From an uncultured Candidatus Saccharibacteria bacterium (GTDB lineage Bacteria; Patescibacteriota; Saccharimonadia; Saccharimonadales; Saccharimonadaceae), in assembly GCA_947304075.1 (NCBI GenBank), contig CAMYZY010000004.1, forward strand, positions 1 through 23,414: DNA of 23,414 bases. The letters run 5' to 3'. The translations under genes and the position numbers were made by a program. Below the pieces are notes generated by a model. The model was not told where the DNA came from. It worked only from the letters and a program-made list of their open reading frames with translations, and did not search any database. Shown in pieces: positions 20,102-23,414 of this stretch (within the stretch, counting starts at the first letter, position 1; each line of letters begins with the position of its first letter).

Positions 20102-20752
20102 ATGATTATATTCACAAATTTATCAGACGTACTTATCAAAGGGGTTAAAGAAACGAAGCAATTTGTAAAAAACCGCTACGGTCAAAAAATGGGCGAAGCT
20201 TATGAAAAAAGATTGTGTGAAACCAATTCTGAATTCGCACAGCTTCTGAGAGGCAGGATGTCCGAAGATGCATATTGGCATGTTGTGCTCGGTGACGAGA
20301 AATGGCCATTTGGTATTCACGATATCAAAAAGATTCTCTCGGCCGCCCTAAAGGATTCTACTCCAGGTGCAATGAGCGTTATGCAAAGCATCACAGCGCA
20401 TCCAACCCATCTTCCGGCCTGTACGGCGGAAATAGTCCAGGGTTCACCGGAAATCTATTTAGTTTCCGATCACATTATGGAGCGTATGGAAGAAATCAAA
20501 TCATACCATCCAAAGATTTTTAATGCATGTAATCGGAGCTTCTGGTCATGTGAAATGTCGGAAATTGCGGCAGATGACAGATTTTTTAAAGACATCTTAA
20601 AAATTACCGACTTACAACCAAATGAAGCTATCTATATAGATACGAATCCGCTCAATACTACTGCTGCAGTACTGTCAGGTATTGCAAGCATCATTTACAC
20701 GACTCCACACCGGCTCAAGAAGTCGCTGATGGAATATAGTTTCTCATTCTAA
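20102..20752 (+). CDS. HAD-superfamily (YihX-like) protein with degenerate catalytic residues
   Basis: 216 aa. Overall layout follows YihX-type HAD phosphatases: an N-terminal beta strand, a helical cap with RGRMSEDAYWHVV, the motif II strand IYLVSDHI (S122), and the C-terminal NEAIYIDTNPLNTTAAVLSG element (motif IV) before IASIIYTT. Catalytic positions look lost. Motif I reads IIFTNLSDVL, with Asn6 and Ser8 where the nucleophile and acid Asp should be. Motif III Lys is absent from SEIAADDRFF. Motif IV has DT in place of DD. It may be a pseudo-enzyme, binding a ligand or partner. It is a single-gene unit with a strong AGGGGGTG ribosome-binding site and a hairpin after the stop. Fold assignment is fairly sure; loss of activity is inference. 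Confidence 0.75.
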   Translation: MIIFTNLSDVLIKGVKETKQFVKNRYGQKMGEAYEKRLCETNSEFAQLLRGRMSEDAYWHVVLGDEKWPFGIHDIKKILSAALKDSTPGAMSVMQSITAHPTHLPACTAEIVQGSPEIYLVSDHIMERMEEIKSYHPKIFNACNRSFWSCEMSEIAADDRFFKDILKITDLQPNEAIYIDTNPLNTTAAVLSGIASIIYTTPHRLKKSLMEYSFSF

Positions 20753-20761
20753 TTTCTCCTT

Positions 20762-20788
20762 AATGGCACTCCTTAGTGGGTGCCATTT
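20762..20788 (+). terminator. Probable terminator of the HAD-like gene
   Basis: AATGGCAC (20762-20769) pairs with GTGCCATT (20780-20787) around a 10-nt loop that can pair further (CC with GG). Only three T follow, so it is a modest terminator. It lies between the convergent stops. Confidence 0.6.
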
Positions 20789-20789
20789 C

Positions 20790-22673
20790 TCATTCAATCA
20801 CAGCTTTAATTCTACGCACGCCGGCCGAAGAAGATTCTTCTTTTTTGATACGAAACTTACCAATTTGTCCAGTATGTTCAACGTGTGGTCCACCACAAAC
20901 TTCCCGCGAAATCGGATTATCAAAATCACCAATTGTATAAACTTTAAGTTTTTCTGGATATTTATCCCAGAATTGACCGTGCGCTTTCAAAGTATTTTTT
21001 GCATAATCTTTGTCATATTCATCATAAACTACCGGCAAATCCATCTCAATCCACTGATTAACTTGGTCTTCAACCTGCTTTTTTTCTTCATCAGTCATTT
21101 TGTGGTCCAGATTGAAATCAAAACGTAGTCTCTCGGCCGTCGTATTTGAGCCTTTTTGTACAATATCTTTCGAAATTAGTTTCTGCAGAGCCGCCAGTAG
21201 TAAATGCGTAGCTGTATGATACTTGATAGTTTGTTCACCGTGGTCTTCAAGCCCACCTTTAAACATACCCTTTGACGCAGTTTGTGAACGTTCGCGTTGC
21301 TCAGTAAGTGCTTTTTCAAATTCTTTTTGATATTCGTCGGAAATCTTTATGCTTTCACGATAACATTCTTCCACCGAGAGTTCCATCGGAAAACCATAGG
21401 TGTCTTGGAGCTTAAATAAATCATATCCAGACAAACCATCACTTGATTGCTTGGCGATTTTATGCAACTCTCTCAAACCTTTATTTAAAGTTTTTCTAAA
21501 CGCATTTTCTTCGCGCAGCATTACTTCAAGTGCCATTTCTCTATGCGTGAGAATAGAGTCAGGCAGATCACGATAAATATCGGCCACAATTGGTACTATC
21601 TCTGACAAGAAATTATCAGAAACGCCGAGATCCAGTGCTCTTAGAATCGCACGCCTAAGCAAACGTCTCATTGCATAGCCTTGAGTTTTGTTAGACGGCA
21701 CCAAACCTTGCCCTGCTAGTAAATATGCTCCACGAATATGGTCGGCAATTACGCGCATTTCATCAGTATTATTGTCATAAGATTTATGAGAAATAGCTTC
21801 CAGCTTCTCAATAATTGGTTTCATTAAGGAAATCTTGAATACATCAAAACTATCAATTGAAGCCGCAGTGATGCGTTCGAGCCCAGCACCAAAGTCTACA
21901 TTTTTTTGTTCTAATTCCGAAAAGGTGCCATCTTCATTACGACGATATTGCATGAAAACCTGGTTACCAATTTCCATAAATCTTGCACCGTCACTCGCAG
22001 GATGAGCTAATCCGTATTTTTCAACATCTTGTTTGTCTTCACCGAAATCATAAAATACTTCAGAATCTGGCCCGCACGGGTCACCAATCGGCGTAGTTTC
22101 GCAACCACCACCACGCGACCACCAGTTTTCGTGGTCGTCATAGAAAAAGATTCTTTCTCCAGGTTTAATACCACGTTTGTCACCTTCTTTGGCAGAACCA
22201 ATTTCTGCAATCTTTGCTTCAATACCGGCTTCCTTAAATACTTTTTGCCAGATTTTAGCCGCTTCCATGTCTTGCGGAATACCGTATTTTTCATTACCAA
22301 TAAAACATGTCACATAAATGCGATTTGGGTCAAGACCAATTTCTTTTGTTAGAAATTCAAAAAAGTTTCTAATCTGCTCTTCTTTAAAATAATCGCCGAG
22401 CGACCAGTTCCCCAGCATTTCAAACACCGTAGTGTGCCTAGGGTCACCGACGTCTTCGATGTCTTGTAGACGCATCGACGGCTGCGAATCGCAGAGCCTT
22501 GTACCTTCGGGGTGCTTTTTCCCTAGTAAAAATGGCAAAAGCGGTTGCATCCCAGAGCCGGTAAACAATGTCGTAGGATCACCCTCGAGCACGAGTGGCG
22601 CTGGACTAATAATCTTGTGTCCTTTTGAAACTTGAAAATCTAAAAATTTTTGTCTAACAATATTTGCATCCAT
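20790..22673 (-). CDS. alaS: Alanyl-tRNA synthetase, reduced form
   Basis: 627 aa, against about 870 for typical bacterial AlaRS. The class II catalytic core is intact: FLDFQVSKGHKIISPAPLVL at the start, the motif 2 region RHTTVFEMLGNWSLGDYF, and GLERI late in the core. The tRNA-recognition helices follow. The editing site is present with HTATH and CGGPHVEH, which fit the four zinc-binding residues. However, the usual beta-barrel before HxxxH (the FVGYD...GGQVGDTG region) seems missing. The protein also ends right after the editing domain, so the C-Ala oligomerisation domain is absent. The ATG at 22673 is chosen over the longer frame starting at 22892, because that extension runs into a divergent gene and an extended -10 ends 7 nt before 22673. 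Confidence 0.94.
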   Translation of the reverse strand: MDANIVRQKFLDFQVSKGHKIISPAPLVLEGDPTTLFTGSGMQPLLPFLLGKKHPEGTRLCDSQPSMRLQDIEDVGDPRHTTVFEMLGNWSLGDYFKEEQIRNFFEFLTKEIGLDPNRIYVTCFIGNEKYGIPQDMEAAKIWQKVFKEAGIEAKIAEIGSAKEGDKRGIKPGERIFFYDDHENWWSRGGGCETTPIGDPCGPDSEVFYDFGEDKQDVEKYGLAHPASDGARFMEIGNQVFMQYRRNEDGTFSELEQKNVDFGAGLERITAASIDSFDVFKISLMKPIIEKLEAISHKSYDNNTDEMRVIADHIRGAYLLAGQGLVPSNKTQGYAMRRLLRRAILRALDLGVSDNFLSEIVPIVADIYRDLPDSILTHREMALEVMLREENAFRKTLNKGLRELHKIAKQSSDGLSGYDLFKLQDTYGFPMELSVEECYRESIKISDEYQKEFEKALTEQRERSQTASKGMFKGGLEDHGEQTIKYHTATHLLLAALQKLISKDIVQKGSNTTAERLRFDFNLDHKMTDEEKKQVEDQVNQWIEMDLPVVYDEYDKDYAKNTLKAHGQFWDKYPEKLKVYTIGDFDNPISREVCGGPHVEHTGQIGKFRIKKEESSSAGVRRIKAVIE

Positions 22674-22680
22674 AGACTGT

Positions 22681-22689
22681 ATTATACCA
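22681..22689 (-). promoter_or_regulatory. Extended -10 of alaS (leaderless spacing)
   Basis: TGGTATAAT on the minus strand, 7 nt before the ATG. It is the same nonamer and spacing as at trmD. Confidence 0.55.
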
Positions 22690-22698
22690 CAAAAGGGA

Positions 22699-22727
22699 TT
22701 GACAGAAAAAGTAGTTAGTGTTAAACT
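22699..22727 (+). promoter_or_regulatory. Promoter of the Lys-rich small membrane protein gene
   Basis: TTGACA (22699-22704), 17-nt spacer, TAAACT (22722-22727) preceded by TGT. It is divergent from the alaS promoter. Confidence 0.7.
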
Positions 22728-22763
22728 AAGCATAAGAATATTATTTAAACAAAAAGGAGCTAT

Positions 22764-22967
22764 ATGGCACAAGCAAAAAAGAAAACTGCGACAAGGACTG
22801 CTAAAAAGACTACGGCCAAAAAGACTCAATGTCGTAAGCAGGCTTGCACCCGTACCGCAAAGAAAGGTGTTACCAACCAAGAAAGAATGCATATTTATAT
22901 AATTGCTGGCATGAGCATTGTTGCTGGAATTCTACTTTGCGCAAATGCAGCGATGATGATGGTCTAA
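22764..22967 (+). CDS. Small protein with Lys/Thr/Ala-rich N-terminus and C-terminal membrane helix
   Basis: 67 aa. Residues 1-35 are very basic and rich in KKT and TAKK motifs (MAQAKKKTATRTAKKTTAKK), like the tails of histone H1 or bacterial H1-like proteins, with two Cys (QCRKQAC). Residues about 44-67 (IYIIAGMSIVAGILLCANAA) form one hydrophobic helix. A basic cytoplasmic tail on a membrane anchor could bind nucleic acid or acidic phospholipid; this is inference. Expression signals are good: a TTGACA promoter, an AAAAAGGAG site 4 nt from the ATG, and a strong terminator 14 nt after the stop. Confidence 0.8.
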   Translation: MAQAKKKTATRTAKKTTAKKTQCRKQACTRTAKKGVTNQERMHIYIIAGMSIVAGILLCANAAMMMV

Positions 22968-22981
22968 TCGTACTCAAAAAT

Positions 22982-23006
22982 AATGCCCCGACTGGGGCAT
23001 TTTTTT
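22982..23006 (+). terminator. Intrinsic terminator after the Lys-rich gene
   Basis: AATGCCCC-GACT-GGGGCATT, an 8-bp perfect stem, followed by seven T (23000-23006). It overlaps the stop codon of mnmA on the other strand. Confidence 0.92.
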
Positions 23007-23414
23007 ATGCAATAATTCCGCCACCCAAGCAAATTTCGCCATCATACAAAACGGCCGATTGCCCGCTTGCTGGTCGCTTAATCTCGTTTTCAAAATAAAG
23101 TGTTTCACCGTCAAAAACTGCCGGAATCAATGGAGCCCGATGACGAAGACGTACGAATACGGAAGAGCTTTTCTTTTGGTTCGGGGAATTTCGGAGCGCG
23201 GCAGCGCGAGAGTTAGCGCGCGAGCCCCGTGGCGACGGGCGCGAGCGACGCGACCCCGAACGAAAGAAAAGCTCTTTCAGCTTTAGTTCTTTCGTCCAGA
23301 TGGCTTGATGATTCAAGTTTTTTGATACGTAAACAATATTATTCTTAACATCTTTTTTGACAACATAATAAGGCAAGCCTTCGTTTACTACGCCTTTTTC
23401 ACCATCAAGATACA
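23005..23414 (-). CDS. mnmA: tRNA-specific 2-thiouridylase MnmA, 3' part, with an in-frame palindromic insertion
   Basis: Partial: the frame is open to the window edge and covers only the C-terminal part. MnmA makes the 2-thio group of U34 in tRNA Glu, Gln and Lys. The visible part starts with YLDGEKGVVNEGLPYYVVKK, where MnmA has its GxxxGxH...YYV region. It ends with RLRHRAPLIPA and the family signature SGQSAVLYDGEICLGGGII. Between LKELFF and SSVFVRLRHRA lies a run of about 28 residues rich in Arg, Ser and Pro (RSGSRRSRPSPRGSR and on) not found in normal MnmA. It is encoded by a family-1 element in the opposite orientation to the coding strand. The insert falls in a loop of the C-terminal beta-barrel. 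Confidence 0.92.
   Translation of the reverse strand, partial: YLDGEKGVVNEGLPYYVVKKDVKNNIVYVSKNLNHQAIWTKELKLKELFFRSGSRRSRPSPRGSRANSRAAALRNSPNQKKSSSVFVRLRHRAPLIPAVFDGETLYFENEIKRPASGQSAVLYDGEICLGGGIIA
23163..23276 (+). repeat. Family-1 palindromic element inside mnmA (reverse to the gene)
   Basis: 114 bp, the same length as the trmD copy. The outer arms are 23163-23186 and 23254-23276, complementary over AAGAGCTTTTCTTT and GTTCGGGG, with a small mismatch between. The core 23183-23259 differs from the trmD core at 3 of 77 positions by eye. Relative to coding direction it is inverted compared with trmD and obg, yet the frame stays open. Confidence 0.88.

Noticed and set aside
22674..22892. In-frame N-terminal extension of alaS giving a 700-aa protein.
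   Set aside because: It overlaps the promoter and coding region of a well-supported divergent gene; the alaS core begins at MDANIVRQKF and the promoter spacing supports 22673.
1..23414. CRISPR arrays, rRNA genes, transposase genes, phage genes, TGA recoding.
   Set aside because: No regularly spaced repeats, rRNA signatures, transposases or phage structural clusters were seen, and TGA acts as a stop in several clear genes.

Overview
The window reads as a chromosomal segment of a small-genome bacterium with moderate to low GC. I infer Patescibacteria (CPR), probably Saccharibacteria (TM7)-like. The grounds are dense housekeeping genes with very short spacers, a strongly reduced alanyl-tRNA synthetase, a large acidic one-pass membrane protein of a type I associate with CPR, and many small wall and membrane proteins. 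TGA is a normal stop (for example in the PF06541 protein, the RuvX-MltG fusion and alaS), so this is not one of the TGA=Gly CPR lineages. The lineage is inference; no rRNA is present.

Layout. 1-3160 (minus): FAD-linked oxidoreductase then trigger factor (tig), preceded by a small unknown gene. 3200-3680 (plus): an unknown 108-aa protein with a consensus promoter and terminator. 3675-6146 (minus): PF06541 membrane protein, DUF1653 protein, GH25 muramidase, tRNA-Leu(UAG), and a Ser/Thr-rich surface protein with an LPXTG-like tail. 6207-8796 (minus): recG-rsmD. 8834-9103 (plus): a 54-aa two-helix membrane protein with its own promoter and terminator. 9115-10058 (minus): trmD and, upstream, an unassigned structured RNA. 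10096-11553 (plus): obg. 11558-15980 (minus): acidic membrane protein, RuvX-MltG fusion and LysM-CHAP hydrolase, a wall-remodelling operon. 16029-20032 (plus): PAS histidine kinase, response regulator, RsuA/RluB pseudouridine synthase and an FtsA/PilM-like actin-fold protein. 20102-20752 (plus): a HAD-fold protein with degenerate catalytic residues. 20790-23414: alaS (minus), a Lys-rich small membrane protein (plus) and the 3' part of mnmA (minus).

The most striking feature is two families of GC-rich palindromic elements inserted in frame inside conserved housekeeping genes. Family 1 (about 106-114 bp) is in trmD, obg and mnmA. Family 2 (about 77-89 bp, encoding SAG...SAGPxE) is in obg and rluB, with an extra right-end fragment in obg. 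Each copy is a hairpin, and the arm sequences change between copies while staying self-complementary. The arrangement resembles the Rickettsia palindromic elements, but the sequences and arm behaviour look different.

A second pattern is promoter architecture. At nine genes a -10 hexamer, usually extended as TGnTATAAT, ends exactly 6 or 7 nt before the ATG, which predicts leaderless mRNAs. Other genes have full promoters, longer leaders and strong Shine-Dalgarno sites.
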